This document shows, piece by piece, positions 1 through 11,383 of a stretch of DNA of 64,000 bases. The notes below the pieces were generated by a model. It did not search any database. It saw only the letters and a list, made by a program, of their open reading frames with translations, and had not been told where the DNA came from. Source of the DNA: Allolobophora icterica (Eukaryota > Annelida > Clitellata > Crassiclitellata > Lumbricidae); assembly GCA_963556255.1 (NCBI GenBank), contig OY744608.1, forward strand, positions 26,977,420-27,041,419, given 5' to 3'. How positions within the stretch are numbered: the stretch's first letter is position 1; each line of letters begins with the position of its first letter. The position numbers were made by a program, and so were the translations under genes.

Positions 1-342
1 CTGGACGATCACCATTGTCTGCAGTAAAGATTGCAGTAGTCAGAAGCCTCAGCGCAGCGTCGGTGTTTGTTGTTCCACCAATGAATTCCAGAGCACCAAC
101 CACGCTCTGTAGTGTCCGGATATCATTGTTGAATGGACTGTTGAGGTCAAACTCAACCAACGCAGAGCTGCTGTACTTGACGAAGGCAACGCGCGTCTGA
201 CTTCCCCCAATGTTGAACCGTGAGATGACTTCATTGACAAAGGCTAGCGTCCTCTTCCAATTTGCTAAAGCGATCATATTAATGGGATCGATGCTACCAG
301 ACGCGTCGACAACAAAAGCCAAATCCACATTGGCTCTACAGG
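1..342 (-). CDS. von Willebrand factor A-domain exon (partial gene, runs off left edge)
   Basis: Read on the minus strand, an open frame of about 113 codons follows a good acceptor (TTTGCTTTTTAG, ending at 343) and continues past base 1. It opens CRANVDLAFVVDASGSIDP, a classic vWA beta-1 strand with the MIDAS motif D-x-S-x-S, and later has GGTTNTDAAL, matching the conserved MIDAS threonine region. vWA domains bind protein ligands through a metal ion and are common in extracellular matrix proteins (matrilin, collagen, SVEP1 or shell-matrix types). The leading Cys and MIDAS suit an extracellular adhesion protein. The two bases before the first full codon set the splice phase. Upstream exons should lie at higher coordinates; the only candidate I see is a weak one at 18.2-18.4 kb. 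The parent gene cannot be named. Confidence 0.85.
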
Positions 343-447
343 CTAAAAAGCAAATTGCACCATAATCTGCGTTACACACATGTACATAAGTATGCATGTA
401 TGTACCTATATAGACTATAGACATACATACATACTATCTCCACCTTC

Positions 448-886
448 ATGGTTGAACATCTCCATTGGCTCCCTCTCTCTGCCCATATACAATTCAAAGT
501 GCTTATTCTTGTGCTTAAATCTCAGCTGGGTTTTGCTCCACAGTACTTACGTTATCTGTTTCAACGGCCTCATTCTGCTGCTTCGCTGCGTCGTCTCCGA
601 TCTTTTGATCGTCTTGACCTCTTAGTTCCTCGTGTCAGGACAACTATGGCTCAGTCCAGGTCCTTTGCCTGCATAGGTCCGTCACTTTGGAACCGACTTC
701 CTCCTTCTGTCCGCACCACCATTCTCTCTGGTAGCGTTGCTTCTTCCTTTTCTCACCTTAAATCCTGCTTTTCTCTCGGGGTCTCGCGCACTGGGAGCGC
801 CTCTGAATGGTATATACCGCGAGAGGCGCTTTATAAATGCCCATATACAATACAATACAATACAATACAATACAATACATGACAGA
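448..886 (+). mobile_element. 3' end of a CR1/L2-type LINE with (TACAA)n tail
   Basis: The frame reads HLHWLPLSAHIQFKVLILVL, then GPSLWNRLPPSVRTT. This is the usual C-terminal end of CR1/L2-like reverse-transcriptase ORFs (LHWLP...LWNSLP). After it come the short 3' UTR 'ctgggagcgcctctgaatgg', 'aggcgctttataaatgccc' and a (TACAA)n tail at about 850-880. The element is heavily 5' truncated. A second copy with the same tail is at 52807-52933. Confidence 0.8.
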
Positions 887-1011
887 CTGCATACACTGTA
901 CATATGTGTTGTACATAAGTACAGTGTTGGCAAGTTCACATATATACTTCCACAGATTCCTAAACTGGGCAATAAACAGACTAACAAAGCACAGTGTGAA
1001 GTAGAATACAG

Positions 1012-1100
1012 TTGTCACTATCTCGATAGTGTAGTGGTTAGCACACTGGAGTGTTTGCAGTCAGGGGTTCAAATCCTCGCCAGGGCAGAAATCTGGTTCG
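1012..1100 (+). repeat. tRNA-derived SINE head
   Basis: A pol III box A-like stretch (TAGTGTAGTGG, 1027-1037) and a box B-like stretch (GGTTCAAATCC, 1066-1076) are spaced as in a tRNA. The arms do not fold into a full cloverleaf, so this looks like a SINE head and not a working tRNA gene. The following bases (AGATTTCTGCTCCACCT) recur in a diverged copy at 41628-41692, which supports a dispersed repeat. Confidence 0.55.
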
Positions 1101-1194
1101 AGATTTCTGCTCCACCTGAAGTGTGATAAAAAAGAAATGGTGCCTGGACAGTGAGTTCGAAAACAGAAACATTACGGATTTTGTAAGTATTTAT

Positions 1195-1290
1195 ATTCAT
1201 TCATTCATTCGTAAATTTATATAGCGCCACTTCAAGGGAACTACTCAGAGGCGCTCCCGACTCCAGCACGGCGAAAAAGAGCACCTGGGG
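1195..1290. repeat. LINE/SINE tail with (TTCA)n and 'atttatatagcgcc' motif
   Basis: A short (ATTC)n run is followed by AAATTTATATAGCGCC and ACTCAGAGGCGCTCCC. The same tail motif recurs at about 1985-2070, 12610-12660, 38335-38400 and 60580-60620, often beside a tetranucleotide run. It is the 3' end of a dispersed retroelement, minus-oriented here. Confidence 0.5.
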
Positions 1291-1569
1291 AAGGAATTCT
1301 ATGGACTTAACCTGTAAGCCCACCCAACCACCATAAGTACCATGACCACCACACCATGACCACCACCACCACCACCATTATCGTCAACATGATCAACATC
1401 ATCATCATCATTTGACTTCATTTCACAACTGTTGACTGTTATGGTATCATTTGTGAATGATATATGCATGGCAATACAGAGGTTTTTGACCTCTATGTCA
1501 CGAATATACCAACAAGTAAACATTCAGGCCAGCCAAGCAGAAAGACGTCTCAATCGACTCTTTAACCAG

Positions 1570-1785
1570 TACAAAAGCAGGCCCTTTGTCAAATCGTCTT
1601 GCACTTCTCTAACTATATCAGTACGTAAACACATCCTCTGTCAAAATCGTTTTGCACTTCTCTAAGTATATCAGTACATAAACACATCCTCTGTCAAAAT
1701 CGTTTTGCACTTCTCTAACTATATCAGTATGTAAACACGCCCTTTGTCAAAATCGTCTTGCACTTTTCTAACTACGCCATGCATA
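1570..1785. repeat. 53-bp minisatellite, about 4 copies
   Basis: The phrase TCGTYTTGCACTT recurs at 1601, 1654, 1707 and 1760, an exact 53-bp period. Units differ by only a few substitutions. No coding role is evident. Confidence 0.9.
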
Positions 1786-1789
1786 GTCC

Positions 1790-3250
1790 TTTCCTAGTTG
1801 ATGAACTATGACCCTGCAAGCCAGTTTTTGTAGATGTGGACGGTTTACTTGAATATAACTACTAGAGAATAAAATTTATTTAAAAAAGTAAACACCACTG
1901 TAAACTTTAAATCAATGTGGGAATACAGATATTATACTTCAAGAAAAATCAATAAAACAAAGAATTTAAAAGACTGACATCATTATCAATCAATCAATCA
2001 GTCAATCAATCAATCAGAATTTATATAGCGCCCCTTAGATTCGGTAACTAAGAGACCTTAAATGTCGCTCAGTTCCTCACGGAGGCTATAGTGGTTAGTT
2101 GGCTTGCAGACATTCCACCCCTTAAACATCACTTCAACAAATCAGAAGTGCATTCTTATGACTGGAGTTCCTGCTGCTTGGAATGTCACAGCAGCTTAAT
2201 ATTCAACTGACAGTTGTCAGACAAACTGTTTCATACAGTCTTATTACTCTGCTCGAATTGACTGTGTATACCACTTACAAGTAGGAACTGATGTAGCCGA
2301 ATACACATGACCAACCAAAACTGAAAAAAATTAAAACAAAGAAAGTTCAGTTGTTTGTATAAATTTATTTAGAAACTACTTTAAGTTGGTTCATAACTTA
2401 AGAAATTCTTTCATCATAATCAACATCATTGTCATCATCACTAATGTCTTCTTTCAAAATGTGTGTTTGATAAATAACCTGATGAACACATAAAATACAT
2501 GTTATACACATCACTGACTTTGAGAAAAGAAGTTTTAGGAAACAAAAGAACGCCTTAAAGAACTTAACATGAAAGATATTATTGTTCGATTGATTGAATC
2601 ATTGAATAATTCAATTAGCAATCTTACCAAATGACATTTGTAACGAACTTTATCTGTCTATATTTCAATGAGGTAAATTCTCCTACCTAGAAGAACTGTT
2701 TTCCAATTTCTAATGAAGAAATGAGTTTCTTGGACAACCGCCTAAAATAATTAATCAGAAATCAGACGTATAAAAGCAACACTTCCACATCAAACAATAC
2801 CAATTACATCACTGGATATTACATAACAAACCTCAAGACCAGACAGAAGTTGAAAGCAAAATCGTGCAGGAACAATTAAATGTTACAAATTTAGCATGAT
2901 ATTAAACAACTAGTGTATTAACCCGTCATAAATTATGACGTGACGACAGTGTATCATTATAGGCCTATATGTATCGTTGGTTAAAATGCTCTGTTCGCCG
3001 TCGTCAAGACGACCGTCGTCAAGACGGCAGTACAAACGGCTTCACAATAGAACAGAAGCCTTTTGTGACGTAGCGTCCTGCGACAGACAAATTTGCATAT
3101 AAGGAAACTATGTATATAGATTGAACCCAGAATCTTACCTGAGATGGGCAGCTAAATCTAGTCAATGGCCAGATCTGTCATCTCTTTCATCACAACCTAC
3201 CGTATGTCTTCACTATTATGCTACATTATCAGACCCTCACAAACATGCAC
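1790..3250. other. No gene recognised; one retroelement tail
   Basis: AT-rich sequence. A (CAAT)n run and a TTTATATAGCGCC tail at 1985-2040 mark the end of a retroelement. Near 3000 a short duplicated GTCGTCAAGACGRCCG motif forms weak hairpins. I see no convincing exon. Confidence 0.5.
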
Positions 3251-3252
3251 GT

Positions 3253-4215
<963 letters not shown>

Positions 4216-4450
4216 AATAAGACTTCTCTATACTCAACCAGGTCTTCTGACTTTTTCAATCTGACTATTTCGTGGTCAAAAACAGCTCTTGACAGGCGCA
4301 ACATTTCTGTTGCTGGCCGTAAACTCTGGAACTCCAACTCTGGAACTCTGGAACTCTCTTCAGTCAAACATTTTGCTCTACAAAACCTTGATCGAAAACT
4401 CTTCTTTATTAGACTTACTTTCTCCGTACGCTGTTTCTGTGTCTTCTCAT
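4216..4450 (+). mobile_element. LINE reverse-transcriptase C-terminal fragment
   Basis: The frame contains TRSSDFFNLTISWSKTAL and then ISVAGRKLWNSN. This resembles the TRS...GPKLWNSLP segment at the end of CR1/Jockey-like LINE ORF2. It is short and decayed, with a small internal duplication (GGAACTC three times). Confidence 0.55.
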
Positions 4451-5510
4451 ATGTCTTCTTGGCACTGGACTCATCCTGGAATTGGGCTTGCACGATGATT
4501 TTGCTTAGTAGTGACAACTGCCATGAGCATTCTTACAGTGGCATTACAGAAGTTCTTAGATTACATTAAGTAAAACATCTTCTGTACCATACCCCAAAAC
4601 ACAGCATCTTTATGCCAAAACACATATTTGGTGATGCTCACAGTCATATTCTGTGCATATTGGCATTAGAGCTGGCAAGAGATGAATGTCAATTAAATGT
4701 CTCTTCTTGGAATTCCTATTTACCAATTGTCACCAATGGAGGATGTTTGCCCTTTACCAATACAAACATTTGCAGAAGAGAATTCCATTTCACAACGGAA
4801 AAAATTCTACCGTTATCTAACAGAGGCAGTTGTTAACAAACAGCATTTGCTCAAGTATTCACTCCTCTGCCAGCCTGCCCACATGGATCCTATAGGATCC
4901 ATATTCCCGTACGGGTCTCATACTGAGCCCGTATGGGTCCCATGGAAGTGCTGGCCCGGTCAGCATAGTCTCAAACCAACTTTCTTCGGATCGTCAGGAA
5001 AGTAAACTGTGTGTAACTGACACGATTAACTACGAAAACCAATAAAATATTTGTTATGGAACTTAAATTATGGCATTTATAAACCATGCGCCAAATAGCT
5101 AACTGAACGTAACATATTGCCTGGCTGGGCCGTTTTAACTGTTAACATAAACCGAACACGATACGGTTGATTAATTCTTGACAATTACCGTGTTCGTCTG
5201 AACCTTGAACTAACGGTCTTTCAATGCATAATAGTAAACAAAAACTTTGTTTTAAGATATTTCACTTGCCCATCAGAGGCAGCACCACTGCGGCAGTCCG
5301 TAGACTCCAAGCAGAGGAAGGCTTGGATGAGGCGTGCGTGGTCAATGGCGCCGCGCGCGAATTATATGATACTACGATTGATTATAATAGTTGACTGCCC
5401 AGAAAATGAGAGATGATTATTTAAAGAATTTTAAGTTTCTAGATAAACATCATTTCAAAATTTCAATACAAAATGTTAATAAAATAAAATATCAACGTGA
5501 ATATTATTTA
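4451..5510. other. No gene recognised; palindrome cluster at 4883-4945
   Basis: No credible exon. A perfect 20-bp palindrome (ATGGATCCTATAGGATCCAT, 4883-4902) sits beside CCCGTACGGG (4907-4916) and an imperfect hairpin to about 4945. Confidence 0.5.
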
Positions 5511-5517
5511 GCCTAAT

Positions 5518-5590
5518 AATAACAATAATAATAATCACCATCATCATCATCATTCTCATCCTCCTCCTCCTCTCCTCCTCCTCCTCCTCC

Positions 5591-5624
<34 letters not shown>

Positions 5625-5625
5625 C
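5518..5625. repeat. (TCC)n / (ATC)n trinucleotide microsatellite
   Basis: Runs of ATC/CAT flank a (CTC)n core. Low-complexity simple repeat. Confidence 0.9.
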
Positions 5626-5725
5626 ATCAGACACTGCTTTCTCCAAATATTAATTTGTATTTAATCAACAGACACTGCACAGCCTGGATAACTCCGCCAG
5701 CGCCGTAATCGGATGGTGCCAGTCC

Positions 5726-5883
5726 CAGGCACGTAACTAGGATTTTTCGTTTGGGGGGCTTAAACCTTGAACATGGCAACATTTATACAGTGTTCATACA
5801 ACGGCTTGACTTGTTTGGGGGGGGCTTCAACTTCGTTTGGGGGGGCTTAAGCCCCCCCAAGCCCAACGCTAGTTACGTCCCTG
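5726..5883. mobile_element. hAT-type MITE (158 bp)
   Basis: Terminal inverted repeats CAGGCACGTAACTAG and CTAGTTACGTCCCTG differ by one base. The element is flanked on both sides by the same 8-bp target duplication GCCAGTCC (5718-5725 and 5884-5891). Eight-bp duplications with CA..TG ends are the hAT signature. The interior is G/C-tract rich and non-coding. Confidence 0.92.
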
Positions 5884-6200
5884 GCCAGTCCCACGACCGG
5901 AAGAAGGAGGGTCACATTAATCGTCTTTATTGTGACACGTCATCGTTGAACAGATCCTTTCAGCATATTCATGGTCTTTAAATGGGACCCGTGTGGTCTC
6001 TAGGCCTATATGGATGAAACAATGCCCATTATTCTTTTCTGCTAGGAAAAGCAAGATGGCGGGAGAGCCAAGGGGTAGGCGTAATTTTCAGTAGGTACCC
6101 GAACCCCACGCATTTGGACTGGAGAGTACCGTACCCCACTTTTCATACCCAGAAGAAACAATATCCGAGGAAGGCCTTCATGCATTTGAACCCTGAAGAC

Positions 6201-7052
6201 CAGGGGCGTAGCAATGGGTTGTGCAGGTTGTGCAAAGCACAAGGGCCCCCGGCGGTCAGAAGGGCCTCTGGCAGCGAGTATCAATTTTAGCCTAGAAGTG
6301 AATCTACATGTACAGCAAGTTAGCAACAACGTGCACAGTAATAAACACTCAAATGATCAACCATCTTCGAAATTGCACAACTGTTACTCGTTGACTCTCA
6401 TCTACATTCACTGCCATTCAGCGATGATGTCTGCACTGCCTACATGTTCCTGTTGACTTTGCCTGTGACTGTTGCGCCATGTGAAGTTGTGAACGATCAT
6501 TTTCAAAATTGAAGCTAATCAAAAACTATATACGAAGTACAATGTCAGAAGGGGCTGAGCGACTTGGCAATCTTGTCAATAGAAATGAACATGCCAGAAA
6601 GCTTGACACTTCAAAAGCGGTAGATATTTTTGTGTAAGAGAAGGCGCGCAAACGATTTCGTTATTTTTTACCAACCAACCCAACTGTTTCACAATTTGAC
6701 AGAATTGAAGAGTGGATAATTCATATTTTAGCAGTCAAGGCAGATGGAACAATGTTTTAGATTAATTATGCTTTAGGCCTAGTTCAATTTTTTTATGCTA
6801 GCCTGGAGAAATAAAAATAACAATTTTTATAAAAATAATTCGGAGAAAATAATTGAAGTGTAATTATTTAATTATTATTTCATTAGGGTGCGATTTGTGA
6901 TATTTGCATATTTTTCACGGTGCGAAATAAGCAAATATCGCAAAAGCGCCAAGCGTTTTTCGCACAGCGGTTTTTTTTCAGATCGAAGGGGTTCAAGGGG
7001 TCCATCATCGAAGCTCTGCACAAGGGCCCCCAAAAACCTTTCTACGCCACTG
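6201..7052 (+). mobile_element. Internally deleted hAT transposon (852 bp)
   Basis: The ends are CAGGGGCGTAGCAA and TCTACGCCACTG, with the exact 8-bp duplication CTGAAGAC on both sides (6193-6200, 7053-7060). Inside is a remnant of the hAT C-terminal dimerisation domain. Most of the transposase has gone, so it is non-autonomous. Confidence 0.92.
6456..6637 (+). pseudogene. hAT transposase C-terminal (HATC) remnant
   Basis: From 6488 the frame reads CERSFSKLKLIKNYIRSTMS and continues to ERLGNLV and ARKLDTSKAVDIF before a stop at 6635-6637. This is the conserved hAT dimerisation segment (ERSFSKLKLIKNYLRSTM) of zf-MYM1-like transposases. The upstream words LPVTVAPCE are in another frame, so a frameshift lies at about 6485. 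It is a relic inside the deleted element. Confidence 0.85.
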
Positions 7053-7087
7053 CTGAAGACTCAAAACAATTACCGATCACCAGCATC

Positions 7088-7256
7088 CAGGGGCGTCTAT
7101 CCCCCCTAAGTTATTGGAGCAACGTCCCTTTTCTCCCTCTTATTCCCCCCTTCCCGTTCCTCCCCCCTAAAATTGTGGCACACACTGACAGATCTTCCCC
7201 CCTTATTTCTTGGATGGAGCATTTGCTCCAAGGTTTCTATGGTGTAGACGCCCCTG
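7088..7256. mobile_element. hAT-type MITE (169 bp), same family as 49015-49188
   Basis: Ends CAGGGGCGTCTA and TAGACGCCCCTG are perfect inverted repeats. The 8-bp duplication CCAGCATC flanks both sides (7080-7087, 7257-7264). The same element lies in opposite orientation at 49015-49188; both contain GGAGCAAATGCTCC-like and TCTGTCAGTGTGTG words. Confidence 0.93.
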
Positions 7257-7286
7257 CCAGCATCCTTCAGCATCATGCCGTCATCT

Positions 7287-7318
7287 TCACTGTTGTTGTT
7301 GTTGTTGTTGTTGTTGTT
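7287..7318. repeat. (TTG)n microsatellite
   Basis: About ten TTG units. A poly-C run followed by a short CA run lies nearby at 7386-7413. Confidence 0.85.
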
Positions 7319-7386
7319 AGCGCATAATCGGCGCCGTTATAATTACATAATAGTCGTGAAGGGGAACCATGCGAAATGTTGTAACC

Positions 7387-7418
<32 letters not shown>

Positions 7419-7559
7419 ACGCCTCTGGCCCAGAGAAGGTGATGGGAGGTGAGATTGGGAAGGAGAAATTGGAAAAGGGAGGAAGGACGAGTTGTGTGAG
7501 GTGTTGGGAGAGCGAGAGGGAAAACTGGGAGCAACATAAGATATATGTCCACTCCTGGA

Positions 7560-7830
7560 TGTAACTGTCCTCGAATCGCCTCTCACTGAATTCTTTAAAA
7601 ACTCAGCTGATCTGGTTTGGCACTCGATCGCCATCAGCCCCTCAAGCTTGATTGTGCAACTCTTGCAAAGCGGTTTCCTCTGTTCTCTTTATCGACAAGA
7701 GTACGTGTTCGTAATTTGGGTATCATTCTTCACAGTAGCCCTACTCACTCGTTGGCTAACCACATTTCTAGCCTCTCTAGGTCTAGTTTCTATCATCTGA
7801 GACGTTTTCGTACTGTCAGAAGGCGGAGGG
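7560..7830 (+). mobile_element. CR1/L2-type LINE reverse-transcriptase fragment
   Basis: Contains KTQLIWFGTR, diagnostic of the palm/thumb region of CR1/L2 reverse transcriptases, then FGYHSSQ-like words in shifted frames. The same protein words occur in the minus-strand fragments at 20415-21125 and 36064-36695. Broken by frameshifts. Confidence 0.75.
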
Positions 7831-9023
7831 TTTTTTGGCTGGCTACGCTGACAGAGTATATGAGCATCACGATAATGTGTGTTCACTGTGTTGGATAAAG
7901 TTTGTTGTACAAACAAGAAGAATTTTGGCTCCTTGCAACTTGATCGAACAATTGATATTTATTTGTCGCAGGCCCGTGTTAAGGGTCCCTAGGGCCCTGG
8001 AGCACTCTGTCATGTTGGGGCCCCTCCGTCTCTTCCCTCCTCCCTTTTCGGCTCCCCTTCTTATCTCTTCCTCCCCTCCCTCCCTTGAATCCCTTCCACT
8101 TCCCTAATTTAGTAATATTCAAATCTACTCAGACTCCAATCATGAAACAATAATAGTAAGCACGTTAATTATAATGTCAAAGCAACCAATTGGTAAGATA
8201 TTATGCATTTATATTTCCAGACTGATATATGCATCACGGAAATTATTTTGCGCCTTATAGGTTGAGTAGCATATTCAGTTCCGTCATGGGAGTAACCTGC
8301 ATACAAGGGAACTATAGTTAATTTTACTCACGCATATTCGCATTATTAGGCCCACAGAGCAACAGCTCAGTGCAAAAGTCAGTAGGCCTAAATGGATTGT
8401 GAAATTATTTTAACTAGTCAATAGTCACACTGGCATTTTCATCATCAAACTGTCAACAAACGCGCAAACGGGTTATGGATACAAGCAGCAGGCTACAGCG
8501 ACTCTGTCATTGCATGACAGTGATTACATTAGCACATTAAGTTCGACTCACATAAGACTCACAACTAACTAGTTCAAACTGTAGGCTCAAATTGTGTGAA
8601 CAGAATTGAATGAGTCAGATAAATAGCAGAGTTATAAGAAACGCAAAACACTAAAATTTATTTATGGCTATTTTGGGTTTTTATACTGACAGTGTCGTCA
8701 CTGTTATCCAAGGTAATTTAAGCTTATATTTGCAAAAGCAGCCTATTTTACATAAATAAAATGCAACAGACTGACACAGGTGACAGATATATTTAAAAAA
8801 TACAATATTACAATACTTTTGAAAAGTATCTGAAAATTACAAAATAGAATTGTAGACCTACTTTGTATTTTACAGAATGAAACCGCACGGTCCGTACCTT
8901 GTTGTATTTTCACAGCAAAGCAATTCCCTTACATAGTATTTATAGTATTATACCACTAATAATAAATTTGCAATAAACTGATATATTTACTGCGACTGCT
9001 TGTCTTCAGCCTGTTCTGATGAG

Positions 9024-10637
9024 CATAGGCGTAGGGGAAATTTCAGCGGCGGGGGGTCAAAGATTTTATTTATGCCCGAAAAAATCCGAGCAATTGCCAT
9101 GGCGTCGTGCATTTATAGTCACTGTAGACGTGACGTCTCTCTAGAACAGCCCAAAAGTCCCTGGACCCCTGAGAATTAGCCTCCTCTGCCCCCCCCCCTT
9201 TCGGCGGGCCTGCTCTTGAACCATTCAGGAATAAAATCCATTCGAGTTCCTTCACGTCCGATTCTTTTTGGACAATACTCTTTGAGCATTGGTTGGTTTG
9301 GGCAAGGCTGGCCATCCTTCATTACATCATCGCTAGAGGGAGTGTTGAAGTTCTCATTCTCAGACTCAGGTTGGTCAGCATCCTCTTCATCAAAACTTGA
9401 ACTTGAACTTTCACTATGGTCGTTTTCATCAAACAGCTCGTTTGACGCAACTGTCGTCTGTCGATAAGCTTGCACCAGATGTGTCCGGTGCAGACAGCAG
9501 ACTGAGCATAGGTCTATCTGAGGCAGATAGTGAGACTGCGGTTTTGCTTTGGTTGCACGAAAAAAGTCCGCTGCTTTTGGAACTTTTCACGCACAACAAT
9601 GAACTTAACATTTTTACTCTGGTGATTTTTACCATGCTGATCTGCGTAGTCTGAATCCCTACCACATTCACTGCACGTAACACGTACGCTGTCGATACCT
9701 TCATTTTCGCGAAGGTTCGGCCATTACAAAGTTAAAATTCTAACTTGATAACTGATGCTAACAATTAACAAATTCACAGCTAAGTAAATATCAAACATGA
9801 GAGAAATGTCTGCACACAACGCTGACTTCCCGACCTGCACCCCGAAAAGTGGAGTGCAACAGAACTTTGAATTTATTTCTTTTCTGAAGTCGGTATCCAG
9901 CCCACATGTTGGATGCTATAAGTATTTGCTATTATTTAGTAAATCATTGAATAAAGCTGTGAATGCTGTCGCGTCTCTCTAAACCCTGTCGTGGCCTATA
10001 GAGAGCGCGGCATATTCAATCTCGGACCAAATGAGGGTTTTAGAGTTTTAATATAACAACCTACATATACAGATTACATATACGTACCAATCTCTATCGT
10101 TTCTATCTATCCCAGTTACTCTTCCAAGTCAGTCTGACCTCTGTTCCCTGTCCCACAACCTCTGTGTTCCCCTCCCCTCCTCCACGATCCCTTATCGGCC
10201 CCATCAGTCTTGCTAAGCTGACTAAAGGCCGGTAGGGTGAAACGCACGCAGGCAGGTAGGCACGCAGGCAGGCAGGCAGGTGCCCAGCTTACACACTAGT
10301 CAGCCTCGCCTCTGGGGTGATTACGGCGAAGGGGTGGATGGAGGGTACTCTTCGGTTGATGTGGCCTCCTGTGAGATGTGATATAGTTTGAGGCATCTGC
10401 TGTTCTTCCATCGCCACGCTGTGCTGGCCGTTTCTGTCATAGGCCAAGCCGGGAGACGAAGCCGTGACAACTGCTATAGTGGTTTGCGAGCTAGTAGCTA
10501 CTAATAGTCTAATACTATTCCGATTCGGGCAAATTGTTCAGCATATTTCCCGGTGCCTACTTGCCCGAAAAACAGGAATGCCCGAAATTTTGGGGGGGGC
10601 GCTTGCCCCCCTTGACCCCCCGCCTCCTACGCCTATG
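9024..10637 (-). mobile_element. Nested hAT element (1.6 kb) inside the 7969-11375 element
   Basis: Ends CATAGGCGTAGG and CCTACGCCTATG match as inverted repeats. The 8-bp duplication CTGATGAG flanks both sides (9016-9023, 10638-10645). On the minus strand an acidic stretch is followed by PMLKEYCPKRIGREG and FIPEWFKSR, resembling the TTF-type N-terminal domain of hAT transposases. The frame is cut by a third, 66-bp element. A (GGCA)n run lies at 10247-10281. Confidence 0.9.
9147..9212. mobile_element. 66-bp hAT-like mini-element (third nesting level)
   Basis: Starts CAGCCCAAAAG and ends GGCGGGCCTG. The flanking octamers CTCTAGAA (9139-9146) and CTCTTGAA (9213-9220) differ by one base. It interrupts the transposase frame just after the words EWFKSR. 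The same right end (TCGGCGGGCCTG) occurs alone at 14620-14632. Confidence 0.6.
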
Positions 10638-11383
10638 CTGATGAGTAACTCTGAGATTCATGGCCTGCCAGCACTTCTGATTCAGCGGCCTCATAAGAAA
10701 TAGACATTAATTGTTTCAAAATGATCGTCGTTGTTGATAGACTGAATTGTAATTGAAGTTGCAGACATCTCGTTTTCATAATACGCTATCCTTAGAATTC
10801 AAATTAATTTGCACATCATCGTCAAGTTGGTCAACGATCGATCTGCCGACTAGTTCAGGCTCACTGTCATCACTAGCCTGTCCACTCACAGTCACAGGCA
10901 CACTATCAGACACAGTAGGCCCCCACTATAGGCTACTACTTTGAAAGAATGTCGTCAGTTTTTGGAGTGTTAGTTAACACTTCTAGATTTCGCTTCACTT
11001 GTTCGCGCTTTGCAGCACGTTTAAAAATCCACTGGCATACTTGCGAGTATTCGGCATTATTGAATGATTATTCAATACTAAGTTACACTGACTGAAACTA
11101 CAGCAAAGTTACCGTAGTTAGCAGTTTCGCACATGTCGGCACAACGTGATAATTAAAATATCTATAGTCTTGACATCACTAATTACTCTAGGCTGAATGC
11201 AAAGTAATGTGACTTGTCGCCGCATATTAATCAAAATAAATTCCATTTTTTCACCAAAAGTGAATTCAATTTGCATTTTGAGATGCAGAAAAAAAGACTC
11301 ATATTTGGGGGCCCCTTGGTCGTCGGGGGCTCCGGAGCACGTGCTCCGTGTGCTCCAATGGTTAACCCGGGCCTGATTTGTCG

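Larger units (their letters stand above)
7969..11375 (-). mobile_element. hAT transposon relic (3.4 kb) hosting nested hATs
   Basis: Ends CAGGCCCGTGTTAA and TTAACCCGGGCCTG are inverted repeats. The exact 8-bp duplication ATTTGTCG lies outside both (7961-7968, 11376-11383). On the minus strand near 10930-11040 the words RAAKREQVKRNLEVLTNTPK resemble the basic N-terminal region of zf-MYM1-like hAT transposases. The remaining body is decayed. A second hAT (9024-10637) is inserted inside. I see no intact transposase. Confidence 0.88.

Noticed and set aside
1021..1095. A true tRNA gene
   Set aside because: Box A and B-like words exist but the acceptor and anticodon stems do not pair, and the downstream region recurs elsewhere, fitting a SINE.
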